Shown one piece after another: positions 50,424 to 58,764 of a stretch of 64,000 nucleotides of DNA. The notes beneath the pieces were generated by a model, which had not been told where the DNA came from, did not search any database, and saw only the letters and a program-made list of their open reading frames with translations. The translations under genes were made by a program, and so were the position numbers. How positions within the stretch are numbered: the stretch's first letter is position 1; each line of letters begins with the position of its first letter. Source of the DNA: Tatumella sp. JGM118 (GTDB taxonomy: Bacteria; Pseudomonadota; Gammaproteobacteria; Enterobacterales; Enterobacteriaceae); contig NZ_JAERJR010000001.1 of the NCBI RefSeq assembly GCF_018257515.1, positions 310,001 through 374,000 on the forward strand. The letters are read 5' to 3'.

Positions 50424-50672
50424 ATGTTAAAAGATTATCTTAAAATTGATGAAGGCGACCAGCTGGAACATGCTGACGTTGTTAAGCTGAAAAATCGTGG
50501 TCAGGAAGAAGTCAATCAATGGATTATCGTGGGTAAAGACGGTGCACAAAAGGGTACTGTTTCACTCTCTGACAAACTGAATTGCCGGCGTTCTTATTCA
50601 GCCAATTACCGTATCACCCAGCGTGATTTAAGCGGCAGGATTGTGGTTGACCGCCTGACGGATGCACTGTAA
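50424..50672 (+). CDS. Unrecognised 82-residue protein
   Basis: Not recognised. The product begins MLKDYLKIDEGDQLEHADVV and is mixed charge, without signal peptide or membrane helix. The central WIIVGKDGAQKGTVSLSD followed by NCRRSYSANYRIT looks beta-rich. A GGGGG lies 8 bp before the ATG, and a strong terminator follows at 50712. It has its own ~230-bp upstream region, so it is a stand-alone transcription unit. Isolation, ribosome-binding site and terminator make a real gene likely; function cannot be given. Confidence 0.75.
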   Translation: MLKDYLKIDEGDQLEHADVVKLKNRGQEEVNQWIIVGKDGAQKGTVSLSDKLNCRRSYSANYRITQRDLSGRIVVDRLTDAL

Positions 50673-50711
50673 ACATCTCCGCTAACGACTGAAACTTGTC
50701 AGTCCGCGAGT

Positions 50712-50746
50712 TAAAAAAAACGAATCCACAGGGATTCGTTTTTTTA
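50712..50746 (+). terminator. Terminator after the 82-residue gene
   Basis: AACGAATCC, ACA, GGGATTCGTT hairpin with eight A residues before and seven T residues after, 40 bp past the stop. It could also serve ydgA from the other side. Confidence 0.93.
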
Positions 50747-50792
50747 TGGACAGAACCTCAGACGCTGTCTGCCAGCGCCTGAACCTTCCGTA

Positions 50793-52283
50793 TCACTCGC
50801 CGGCGGCCGGGCCTGCCGGAACATACTGCTGAATAAACTGTTCCAGCGGCATTTTCTGGCTATTCACCGTCACATCGCCCTGGCTGTATTGCAGCGAAGA
50901 CACAATATTGTCTCCCTGAACGGTCGCCAGATGGAACATTTCACCCATCGCGGATAACCCCTGAATCTGTTGCACAGCCAGTTTACCGGCATCTTCAATG
51001 CTGTATCCCTGAGACTGTCCGATGATCGTCAGTAATTGCTGAGCCATCGGCTTATTCACTGACAGGGTGACATTCAGATTTTTCATATAACCATCGGCGA
51101 CCTGGCCCAGCGATTGCGGTGCAGTGGTCACGGTAGACGGGTCATTAAAGTCGGCTTTCAGCGAGAAGCGGCTTTCGCCTTTCTCATTTTTCAGCGTCAG
51201 AGAATCGACAGACAGCTCCGGCGCGCCTTTCAGGATCAGCGGCAGATTCTGCAGAATGGTCTGATTCACAGACTGCTGCATTGCCTGAGGATCGTCCTGT
51301 TTACCGCTGGCGATATCGGCCAGGTTCTGTTTCACCACGGCGTTATAATTGTCATAGAACTGTTTTACCGAGGCGGTATCGAAATTATTCAGCGACACGG
51401 TCAACGCCGCACTGCCCAGGGTTTGCTGCTTCAGCTGCACTTTATCGACAACATAATTGATTTTACCGCCTGTCTTGCCGGCATTGTTATCGAAATCGCT
51501 GTTCATATTGACGCCGGACACCGAGAGCACCGGCTGACCATTGACCGCGGTAGACAGCGATTTCAGGGTCAGCGCCTGGTTGCCCAGTCGCAAGCCTTCC
51601 GGGCTGAGGTGAGTATCACCGGAGAAATCAAGCCCGGCAATAGTCATATCTACCGGCAGATTGCTGTCATTTTTAAACTGTGCTGTTACGTCGCCGACAT
51701 CGGCGCTGAAACGGATGTTATTCTGCTGACCGTCTGCCGCCAGATTAAAGACCGAAGGCTGTGCTGAAATTTTTCCGGTGCTGTCGGTATAATTCAGTGC
51801 AGTGACGTCGATGGCCGTCGCACTGGATTTATCATAGCCGAGGCGGGTTTCTGCACTGAGCGGCGAATGTCCGTCACTCAGGCTGAACAATCCCTTCACC
51901 GTATCATTATTCACCAGTTCAGAATGTACTGAGGCGGCCGCCGGGATCAGGTTCAGGTGTTTCAGCTGTGACAGCGGGAACGGCCCGTGATCGATGGATT
52001 CACTGAAAATCACTTTCTGACCAGCGGCCAGAGGATCATCCTGGCTTGCGTTAGCAGCACCCTGTAAAACCAGTTGTACATGTGAACTGAAAATACCGCG
52101 ACGGAAATCCTGCTGAGTCAGCACAAGGTGACTGTCCGGCAGGTATTGGCTAATCTGCTGATTCGCGTTATCCACCAGCTGACCCATGTTAGCTTCTATC
52201 TGTTTGCCGGTGTACCAGGCGGTACCCGTCCAAACCACACCCAGTGCAATAACCACACCCAGAGCAATTTTTGTCTTCTTCAT
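50793..52283 (-). CDS. ydgA: YdgA, DUF945 family protein
   Basis: 496 residues (E. coli YdgA 502). N-terminal signal-anchor KIALGVVIALGVVWTGTAWYTGKQIE, then a long periplasmic beta-rich domain; SESIDHGPFPLSQLKHLNLIPA-type block and LMSQQLLTIIGQSQGYS-type helix match the E. coli protein. Function is not established; the family has been linked to swarming and to the inner membrane. The frame opens with GTG at 52286; the ATG at 52283 (MKKTKIALG) is preferred. Confidence 0.9.
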   Translation of the reverse strand: MKKTKIALGVVIALGVVWTGTAWYTGKQIEANMGQLVDNANQQISQYLPDSHLVLTQQDFRRGIFSSHVQLVLQGAANASQDDPLAAGQKVIFSESIDHGPFPLSQLKHLNLIPAAASVHSELVNNDTVKGLFSLSDGHSPLSAETRLGYDKSSATAIDVTALNYTDSTGKISAQPSVFNLAADGQQNNIRFSADVGDVTAQFKNDSNLPVDMTIAGLDFSGDTHLSPEGLRLGNQALTLKSLSTAVNGQPVLSVSGVNMNSDFDNNAGKTGGKINYVVDKVQLKQQTLGSAALTVSLNNFDTASVKQFYDNYNAVVKQNLADIASGKQDDPQAMQQSVNQTILQNLPLILKGAPELSVDSLTLKNEKGESRFSLKADFNDPSTVTTAPQSLGQVADGYMKNLNVTLSVNKPMAQQLLTIIGQSQGYSIEDAGKLAVQQIQGLSAMGEMFHLATVQGDNIVSSLQYSQGDVTVNSQKMPLEQFIQQYVPAGPAAGE

Positions 52284-52694
52284 CACCGAGTTGTCCTTTT
52301 ATCTCTAAATTTCAGCCTCTGACCCGTGAATACCGCCTATTGCTGTTCCCGGGCTGCCCGCTTTCCCGCCGGATCGGCGCCGGGATATCCGGTCGTCAGA
52401 AGACTCATAGTTCACGGATTTTCCGTCGTTCAGTGATAACGATAGCATTTTTTCAGGCACAAGCCGAACAGAAGCTGAACGCCAGAGGCGTAAGGGCGGT
52501 CTGGCTTTTCCCCGGGGCCGGGGTTGCGGAGGTAGCAGGATGTTCTACGGTTAGAGATAAATAACCGCACCCGGTGATAAAGCCTGCCGGCGGGCAGGTG
52601 CATAATGTTAAAGAATTGTTTCCTTATAACGCGGCGGCGTTGTGCCTGAAATAATTCGTCCCGAAATTCTTATCCGTATAATCAGGAGAGTGAC
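52284..52694. other. Intergenic region between ydgA and fumC
   Basis: 411 bp between divergent genes, so it holds both promoters. No operator could be supported, and the fumA gene that neighbours fumC in E. coli is not present. No credible small gene is seen. Confidence 0.5.
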
Positions 52695-54104
52695 ATGGCA
52701 GTTCAGCGAATTGAAAAAGATTCAATGGGTGAAATTGAAGTTCCGGCCAGCCAGCTTTGGGGGGCACAGACCCAGCGTTCTCTGGAGCATTTCCGTATAT
52801 CCTCGGAAAAAATGCCGAAAGCCCTGATCGACGCCTTGGCCATTACCAAACGTGCTGCAGCCGTCGTCAATGAGTCGCTGACGCTTTTGCCGGCCGAAAA
52901 AAGTCAGGCAATTATCGCCGCCACCGATGAAGTGCTGGCCGGGAAACATGATACGGAATTTCCGCTGGCTGTCTGGCAAACCGGCTCCGGCACCCAGACC
53001 AACATGAACATGAATGAGGTTCTGGCGAACCGTGCCAGCGAACTGCTGGGCGGTGAGCGTGGAATGTCACGCCTGATCCATCCGAATGATGATGTGAATA
53101 AAAGCCAGAGTTCTAACGATGTGTTCCCGACGGCGATGCATATTGCGGCAGTGATAGCTCTGCATAACACACTGAGTGTTCAGCTCGGGAAAATCATAGC
53201 GGTGCTGCAACAGAAATCCCGGGCCTTTGCGGATATCGTGAAAATCGGCCGCACACATCTGCAGGACGCCACGCCCCTGACGCTGGGCCAGGAGATCTCC
53301 GGCTGGGTCGCGATGCTGCAGCATAATCAGCGTCATCTGGAGAACAGCCTGCCTCATCTTTCCGAGCTGGCTCTGGGCGGCACGGCCGTCGGTACAGGGT
53401 TAAACACGCATCCGCAGTATGCGGTCAAAGTTGCCACTGAGGTGGCGGCCTTTACCGGGCTGCCTTTTGTTACTGCCCCGAATAAATTTGAAGCACTGGC
53501 TGGCTGTGACGCACTGGTACATGCCCACGGCGCACTGAAAGGGCTGGCCGCTTCGCTGATGAAAATTGCGAATGATGTCCGCTGGCTTGCTTCAGGGCCG
53601 CGGTGCGGGATCGGCGAACTTTCGATACCGGAAAACGAACCAGGCAGTTCTATTATGCCAGGTAAAGTCAACCCGACACAGTGTGAAGCGATGACCATGT
53701 TGTGTTGTCAGGTGATGGGCAACGATGTGGCAATCAATATCGGGGGAGCCTCCGGTAATTTTGAACTGAATGTCTACCGGCCGATGATTATTCACAACTT
53801 TCTGCAGTCGGTCAGGTTGCTGGCAGACGGGATCGATAGCTTCACCCGCCATTGTGTGGAAGGTATTGAACCTAACCGGCCACGCATAGAACAGTTACTT
53901 AATGACTCCCTGATGCTGGTGACAGCCCTCAACACTCATATCGGCTATGATAAAGCCGCTGACATTGCCAAAACAGCGCATAAGCAAGGGCTGACCCTGA
54001 AAGCGGCGGCTTTACAGCTGGGTTACCTGAGTGAAGACGAGTTTGACCAGTGGGTCAGGCCGCAGGATATGGTCGGCAACCTGAAAGCATCACATTCAGA
54101 CTGA
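52695..54104 (+). CDS. fumC: Fumarase C (class II fumarate hydratase)
   Basis: 469 residues (E. coli 467). Heat- and oxidant-stable, iron-free fumarase of the TCA cycle. Signatures: [34 protein letters not shown] and the signature loop [16 protein letters not shown] with the catalytic Ser. AGGAG lies 8 bp before the ATG. Its final 9 bases overlap the converging tus gene. Confidence 0.97.
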   Translation: MAVQRIEKDSMGEIEVPASQLWGAQTQRSLEHFRISSEKMPKALIDALAITKRAAAVVNESLTLLPAEKSQAIIAATDEVLAGKHDTEFPLAVWQTGSGTQTNMNMNEVLANRASELLGGERGMSRLIHPNDDVNKSQSSNDVFPTAMHIAAVIALHNTLSVQLGKIIAVLQQKSRAFADIVKIGRTHLQDATPLTLGQEISGWVAMLQHNQRHLENSLPHLSELALGGTAVGTGLNTHPQYAVKVATEVAAFTGLPFVTAPNKFEALAGCDALVHAHGALKGLAASLMKIANDVRWLASGPRCGIGELSIPENEPGSSIMPGKVNPTQCEAMTMLCCQVMGNDVAINIGGASGNFELNVYRPMIIHNFLQSVRLLADGIDSFTRHCVEGIEPNRPRIEQLLNDSLMLVTALNTHIGYDKAADIAKTAHKQGLTLKAAALQLGYLSEDEFDQWVRPQDMVGNLKASHSD

Positions 54105-55034
54105 GCGCGCATCCGCCTGCGGATCCAGCCACAGCCAGAGCCGTGGGATGAGTAACGTCATCGCACGGGCTGCAGGTTTGTGACGGTGAGTGATGCTGTT
54201 CTGATCATAATCATTCAGTTCTCCGGTCACGGGGATGCGCCGCGATTCACTGCAAAACAATAACGGTGTCGGGCAGGGCAGTTGTCGCTGTTTACGGCTG
54301 CCTTCCTCGCGCAACCGGGCAATGGGCTGAACTTTCACCGGACGCTTGATCTTCAGGGGAGCATCTGCCGGCAACGATAACAGGGTTTCCAGTTCCTGTG
54401 AGACTTTTTCGGCCCACTGTTCCCGCGTCCACGGCGCACGTGCCCGTCCGGCCTTCAGGCTTTTTTCCAGTTGCTGACAGATATCATCCCGGGTCACTTT
54501 TTTAATAATATGCTTATTTGCCCAGCCAAAATGAACCGAAGCCGGGGCCGGTTCCAGAGTGACAGAACGATAGGCATTCAGGGTAATCAGCCCCGGAAAA
54601 TGCTGGTGGACAAACGGGAAACGGGCCTCGGAGGGCAGGCCGGAATCGCGGGTGATCAGTCTTTCCAGGTGTTGTTTCAGCCGGTTTATTTCGCCGGTCT
54701 GGTCCTGTAAAGCGCTGAGGCAGGCTTTATCTGCCTGGAAAAAAAGCGCACCGGGCAGCCTGACCGCAGAGCGGGTACTCAGGCTTTCGGACTGCTGTTG
54801 CATAAACAGTAATTTCAGATGTTCCAGCGCCAGCCGTCGTGCGGTAGTACCGCTATAGGGATGAACCGGAATCGTCTCCAGAGGGCGTTGTTCATCACCT
54901 TTTTTCACCCCCGGCAGGGTGAACACACGAGCGGCCAGCAAGGGCAGGGCTTCCAGCACGGCGGTCAGTTCGCCCAGCCGCTGCTCCATTTCATCAATAC
55001 ACTGTCGCATTTCAGAGACCAGGGTATAGCGCAT
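54096..55034 (-). CDS. tus: DNA replication terminus site-binding protein Tus
   Basis: 312 residues (E. coli 309). Binds Ter sites and stops the DnaB helicase from one side. Conserved blocks: [43 protein letters not shown] (the helicase-blocking and C6-binding region), [32 protein letters not shown] and [10 protein letters not shown]. It lies next to fumC as in E. coli (where fumA intervenes), with a Ter core site 26 bp upstream of its ATG. Confidence 0.95.
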   Translation of the reverse strand: MRYTLVSEMRQCIDEMEQRLGELTAVLEALPLLAARVFTLPGVKKGDEQRPLETIPVHPYSGTTARRLALEHLKLLFMQQQSESLSTRSAVRLPGALFFQADKACLSALQDQTGEINRLKQHLERLITRDSGLPSEARFPFVHQHFPGLITLNAYRSVTLEPAPASVHFGWANKHIIKKVTRDDICQQLEKSLKAGRARAPWTREQWAEKVSQELETLLSLPADAPLKIKRPVKVQPIARLREEGSRKQRQLPCPTPLLFCSESRRIPVTGELNDYDQNSITHRHKPAARAMTLLIPRLWLWLDPQADARSV

Positions 55035-55060
55035 CAGACACTCCTCCGTTTAATTGTTCG

Positions 55061-55077
55061 TTTAGTTACAACATACT
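55061..55077 (-). promoter_or_regulatory. Ter replication fork arrest site (TerB-like)
   Basis: Minus strand AGTATGTTGTAACTAAA matches the E. coli Ter core AGNATGTTGTAACTAAA at every defined base. As with E. coli TerB, it lies at the tus promoter in the same direction as tus, so bound Tus would block forks moving toward lower coordinates and also repress its own gene. Confidence 0.93.
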
Positions 55078-55225
55078 ATTGTCGGTGCCGATACAGAGAA
55101 ATGCAAGTCTGTGCGGTTTTCGTGGTCAGTCAGGCCATCGCGGCCTCTGAGGGCGATGACGGATACCCCCCGCGGAATATTCCCTTTATACTGCGGCCGG
55201 AGAATTGGCCGGACGGGGAGAGATA

Positions 55226-56155
55226 ATGAACAAAGCAGTCATGTGTTTCGATGTGGGCGGAAGTTTTATTAAGAGTGCGGTGTATCACGGAGATAACACC
55301 TTAACAGAGACCGGTAAGGTGACGATGCCGGCCGATGACTGGCCAGCGTTCTGCCGGGCACTGCAGCAGTTACTGAATGCCGCCGCACCGTACCTGACAG
55401 AGGATTCACCGGTCGCTATTTCTGCAGCCGGTGTGGTTGACCCGCGCGCCGACACCATACTGGCCGGAAATATTCCGGCGTTTCGCGGACGAACCGTCGC
55501 GCGTGAGCTGAGTGCCTTTTTACAGCGTCAGGTGGTGATAGCCAATGATGCTGACTGTTTTACTCTGGCAGAGGCCTCAGCCGAGCGAGGTGAGGGCCAG
55601 TCTGTTCTGCTGGGAATTATCCTCGGCAGTGGTGTTGGCGGGGGGCTGGTCATTAATCAGCAAATCATCAGCGGTCCCGGCGGGCTGACCGGTGAGTGGG
55701 GGCACGGGCCGATCACGAGGACAGAGTTCGACTACCAGGGACAGATCCTGCATCTGCCTCGTTTGCGCTGTGGCTGCGGGCAGATCGGTTGTCTGGATAC
55801 GCTGGGCGGGGCCAGAGGGCTGGAGCGCCTGTATCAGCATCTGCTGGGACGCCCCGCAGACAGCCGGGCCATTATTGAACAGTGGCTGAATCACTCCGCG
55901 GATGCCCTGAAGGTGGTGACCCTTTGGAGCCAGCTGGTCAGTGAAGTGCTGGCGGTGGTGGTAAATACCCTCGGGCCGGACAGGATCGTCGCCGGGGGCG
56001 GCCTGGCTTCTGTGCCGGAACTGATGGCCCGGCTGGATGAGGACCTGAGGGCCAGGATATTACGTCCCTGCCGGGGAGCAATTATCGAACAAGCCCGGTA
56101 TCAGCAGCAGGGCGGTTTACTGGGCGCCGGCAGACTGGCGAGGGGGCTGACTTAA
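55226..56155 (+). CDS. ROK family sugar kinase
   Basis: 309 residues from the ATG at 55226 (GGGGAG 5 bp upstream). ROK fold: N-terminal phosphate loop MCFDVGGSFIKSAV, catalytic Asp in VIANDADCFTLAEA, LGSGVGGGLVIN, and the ROK zinc motif CGCGQIGCLDTLGG. Members phosphorylate N-acetylglucosamine, fructose, allose, N-acetylmannosamine or glucose. This one resembles NagK and Mak in length, but the specificity cannot be read from sequence. It stands alone between tus and a regulator gene, with no transporter beside it. Confidence 0.87.
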   Translation: MNKAVMCFDVGGSFIKSAVYHGDNTLTETGKVTMPADDWPAFCRALQQLLNAAAPYLTEDSPVAISAAGVVDPRADTILAGNIPAFRGRTVARELSAFLQRQVVIANDADCFTLAEASAERGEGQSVLLGIILGSGVGGGLVINQQIISGPGGLTGEWGHGPITRTEFDYQGQILHLPRLRCGCGQIGCLDTLGGARGLERLYQHLLGRPADSRAIIEQWLNHSADALKVVTLWSQLVSEVLAVVVNTLGPDRIVAGGGLASVPELMARLDEDLRARILRPCRGAIIEQARYQQQGGLLGAGRLARGLT

Positions 56156-56266
56156 AGTTCTGTGCGGTGCAGGCCGGGGCTTGCTTCTCACGTCAGGGAT
56201 AGTTTGTTAAACTTGATGATGTTTCAGACTGTAATTTTATAAGTATCACCTCTCAGAGGAACCGGA

Positions 56267-56761
56267 ATGTTAGACTATCGCTTTCCTACAGCACTACAGA
56301 TGGTACTGAGTGTTGCTATGGCAGAGCAGCACGGAAAACGCTCGACCAGTGCTATCCTCGCGCAGGGCATGGAATCGAACCCCAGCCTGATCCGCAAACT
56401 GATGGTGCCCTTAACCCGTGATGGCATTATTGCCACCACCCTCGGGCGTACCGGATCTATCCACCTGGCCCGCCCGGCTGAGGATATTTCGCTGCGCGAT
56501 ATCTATCTGTCGGTGACGGATGAGAAGAAGCTGCTGAATTCACGCCCGGATGTGAAGAAACCCTGCTGCGTGGTCAGTGCCAATGTCTGCTGGTATTTCA
56601 AATCATTGGCCGAAGAAGCAGAACAGGCATCACTGAATGTGCTGGCGAAACGCTCGGTCGCCGATGCGCTGGCCGAAATCACCGTACGTGCACAAGCAAA
56701 GCCACCTGCGGCAGAACATCACCCTGCAGATAATCACGTCAGCGAAATTCCCGACAGTTAA
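56267..56761 (+). CDS. Rrf2 family transcriptional regulator
   Basis: 164 residues. Rrf2 winged helix: LDYRFPTALQMVLSVAMAEQHGKRSTSAILAQGMESNPSLIRKL is given as residues 2-45 and carries the recognition helix; the wing GIIATTLGRTGSIHLARPAEDISLRDIY follows. It resembles YwnA-type members. Unlike IscR it lacks the three-Cys cluster spacing, but it has KKPCCVVSANVCWYF (Cys99, Cys100, Cys107), a possible redox-sensing set. AGAGGAA precedes the ATG. Targets unknown; the MarA-type gene downstream is one candidate. Confidence 0.85.
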   Translation: MLDYRFPTALQMVLSVAMAEQHGKRSTSAILAQGMESNPSLIRKLMVPLTRDGIIATTLGRTGSIHLARPAEDISLRDIYLSVTDEKKLLNSRPDVKKPCCVVSANVCWYFKSLAEEAEQASLNVLAKRSVADALAEITVRAQAKPPAAEHHPADNHVSEIPDS

Positions 56762-56845
56762 TATCCCCGTGACAGCAGCTATCCTTCTGTTGTCACGGTA
56801 CTTTTCCCGTACTGACCCAATATCCCCGCCCATTGTAAGGCATTT

Positions 56846-56868
56846 AATGCAACTATAATGTTTGCATT
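56846..56868. promoter_or_regulatory. Inverted repeat around a TATAAT -10 upstream of the MarA-type gene
   Basis: AATGCAAC (56846-56853), TATAAT (56854-56859) and GTTTGCATT (56860-56868) form an inverted repeat centred on a perfect -10 hexamer. A third copy, TTAAATGCAAC, follows at 56890-56900. This is the layout of a repressor operator over a promoter. The repressor is not known. Confidence 0.6.
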
Positions 56869-56941
56869 TTAGCGATTATTGGCGCACCATTAAATGCAAC
56901 TGCAACAGATACTATTTCTTTAAGTCCGGATGGAGAGACTG

Positions 56942-57289
56942 ATGAACAGCGCTTTTTTCAACGACCTGATCAGCTGGATCGATAATCACATTGAAAACCG
57001 GTTAAACCTGGATCTGGTAGCGGAACGGGCCGGTTACTCAAAATGGCATTTACAACGGATGTTTAAAGAACACACGGGTTATGCCCTCGGTGAATACATT
57101 CGTAAGAAAAAGCTGGAAAAATCAGCCTGCCGACTGACGTCCACCAATGATCCTATTCTGACCGTAGCTATCTCGATGGGGTTTGATTCGCAGCAATCGT
57201 TCAATCGTAGCTTTAAGCGGGAATTTGGTATGGCGCCCGGCACCTGGCGTCGTTCCTCGACGCACAGCAGCCCGCAATACCTGCATTAA
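56942..57289 (+). CDS. MarA/SoxS/Rob-type AraC family regulator
   Basis: 115 residues, a stand-alone double helix-turn-helix. LISWIDNHIENRLNLDLVAERAGYSKWHLQRMF (span 9-41) and the second motif ILTVAISMGFDSQQSFNRSF followed by KREFGMAPGTWRR are those of MarA, SoxS and RamA. Such proteins turn on efflux pumps and stress genes through marboxes. It is not clearly any one of the named members: the length fits RamA/SoxS and the sequence is intermediate. The ATG at 56942 is preferred over one 4 codons upstream. No soxR or marR gene is adjacent. Confidence 0.85.
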   Translation: MNSAFFNDLISWIDNHIENRLNLDLVAERAGYSKWHLQRMFKEHTGYALGEYIRKKKLEKSACRLTSTNDPILTVAISMGFDSQQSFNRSFKREFGMAPGTWRRSSTHSSPQYLH

Positions 57290-57980
57290 TCCGTTACGGC
57301 ATCCGCCGTCTCCCCGGCAGCTTCCCGCTGACATATTATGCGCCACACCAGGGCAACCATAATGTCAGCGACGCCTGCCGGCGGTATCTGCTCTCCCGTG
57401 CCCCTGTTCATCTCTGACATTTCCTCCCTGTGTATGTCCAGTGAGGTAAACGTCATTCGTTATGAGCCTGATCCGGCAGCGGCAGGCGATAGTGGGGGAG
57501 ACGGGAGGGCCTTAAGGTGGTCTGTTGCCGGTACCGTGGTCTGCCTGAGAGGGCTGTCTATTCTCTGCCGGCAGCGATCAAACCAGACATATATCTATGC
57601 CCGTGATTTCCTGAGCCTGCCATTGCTTTGCGCATATCCCTCGTGTCGTGACCAAATCTGACGAACTGTATTCCTCCGTGGCCTGGCCCGATATCTGCAT
57701 TTATGCCTGTGACTTCCGGCACCGGCCAGGGCTTTGCGCATATCCTTTGTGAGCGGGTCTGAAGGGGGGATTTATCCCAGGCCCGGTACCGCCGGAGGTA
57801 AAATATGTTGTCACCGCCGCAGAGGGGAAACTTCTAAGGGGTCATCCGGGCTGCTGATCTGCCGCACCTTCGTCAGCAGGCCGGGTGTTTCAGGGTTTTC
57901 ACTACGCTGATACAGAACCAACGCTGACAGCCGGTACAGATTAAAGGTATAGTCATCCCGTTCTGTTTAAGGGAATGATT
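57290..57980. repeat. Gene-free region with two imperfect ~70-bp direct repeats
   Basis: 691 bp without a credible gene. Copy one (about 57585-57653) and copy two (about 57690-57760) share CTTTGCGCATATCC (57626 and 57732) and, upstream, TATGCC(C/T)GTGA(T/C)TTCC, at 106-bp spacing. The 107-residue frame at 57338-57661 that runs through copy one has no ribosome-binding site and an odd composition and is not called as a gene. The barnase-like gene's promoter should lie near 57900-57970. Confidence 0.65.
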
Positions 57981-58451
57981 ATGTCTAAGAAACTTTGGGG
58001 CGCATTAGTTATCGCCCTGATTGCCAGCTGGCTCGGAATTAAACCTGCGTTACATAACCCGTCAACGGCAGCGACCACGGTGCGTACACACAGTGCAGAA
58101 CCGGGCGCAGCCAGTGATATCACCGAAGCGACTTCACCACAGACAGTGGCGGCCTGGATCCACCAGTACCATCGGTTACCGGACTACTACGTGAGAAAAG
58201 GGGAAGCCCGTCATGATGGCTGGGATCCTGCCCGGGCTAATCTGTGTGACGTTCTGCCTGGCAAAGCCATCGGTGGTGACCATTTCTCTAACCGCGAAGG
58301 GCGGCTGCCGGATGCCGCGGGGCGGCGCTGGTATGAAGCGGATGTCAATTACCGCTGCGGACACCGTAATGCAGATCGTCTGCTTTATTCGTCTGACGGG
58401 ATGGTCTATCTGACGACCGACCACTATCGGACTTTTACAAGGATCCCCTGA
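57981..58451 (+). CDS. Barnase-like extracellular ribonuclease
   Basis: 156 residues from the ATG at 57981 (AAGGG 7 bp upstream; the ATG at 57975 is too close). Residues 1-20 (KKLWGALVIALIASWLGI) form a signal peptide or anchor. A linker follows to about residue 52, then a barnase/binase guanyl-preferring RNase domain. All catalytic residues are present by alignment with barnase: Lys73 (K27), Glu119 (E73) in YEADVNY, Arg129 and Arg133 (R83, R87) in RNADRLLYSSDG, and His148 (H102) in TTDHYRTF. GGDHFSNREGRLPDAAGR is near-identical to barnase. Two cysteines (89, 126) could form a disulfide. A barstar gene follows after 1 bp. Confidence 0.93.
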   Translation: MSKKLWGALVIALIASWLGIKPALHNPSTAATTVRTHSAEPGAASDITEATSPQTVAAWIHQYHRLPDYYVRKGEARHDGWDPARANLCDVLPGKAIGGDHFSNREGRLPDAAGRRWYEADVNYRCGHRNADRLLYSSDGMVYLTTDHYRTFTRIP

Positions 58452-58452
58452 A

Positions 58453-58764
58453 ATGCTGACGATAGTCTTCGATTTCCGCGAACTCACCAGCCGGACTGCG
58501 TTTTATCACCATCTGGTGCAGCACAGCCATTGCCCTCCGGCCTTCGGTAATAATCTGGATGCGCTGTGGGACTGGCTGACCGGTGGAATGACGCTACCGG
58601 CGGTGTTCCGGCTGGAGAATCTGTCCTGTGTGACCGATGAACTGACCCCGGTGCTGGCGGTGCTGCATGAAGCGTCCGCGGCGCTGGACGGCCGGTTATC
58701 CCTGGTGAGTGGAGCACCGGCCGGCGAAGTCAGTCTGCGGGATCGTCCGGCACCGTCAGACTGA
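58453..58764 (+). CDS. Barstar-like ribonuclease inhibitor
   Basis: 103 residues, 1 bp after the RNase gene, so translation is probably coupled. The barstar core is visible: PPAFGNNLDALWDWLTGG, with Asp36 and Asp40 matching barstar Asp35 and Asp39, the residues that plug the barnase active site. The Pro-rich C-terminal tail (SGAPAGEVSLRDRPAPSD) is longer than in barstar. It would stay in the cytoplasm and protect the producer. Its last 9 bases overlap the end of the converging srfB gene. Confidence 0.93.
   Translation: MLTIVFDFRELTSRTAFYHHLVQHSHCPPAFGNNLDALWDWLTGGMTLPAVFRLENLSCVTDELTPVLAVLHEASAALDGRLSLVSGAPAGEVSLRDRPAPSD

Noticed and set aside
57338..57661. 107-codon frame before the RNase gene
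   Set aside because: No ribosome-binding site, no recognisable features, and it runs through one of the direct repeats.
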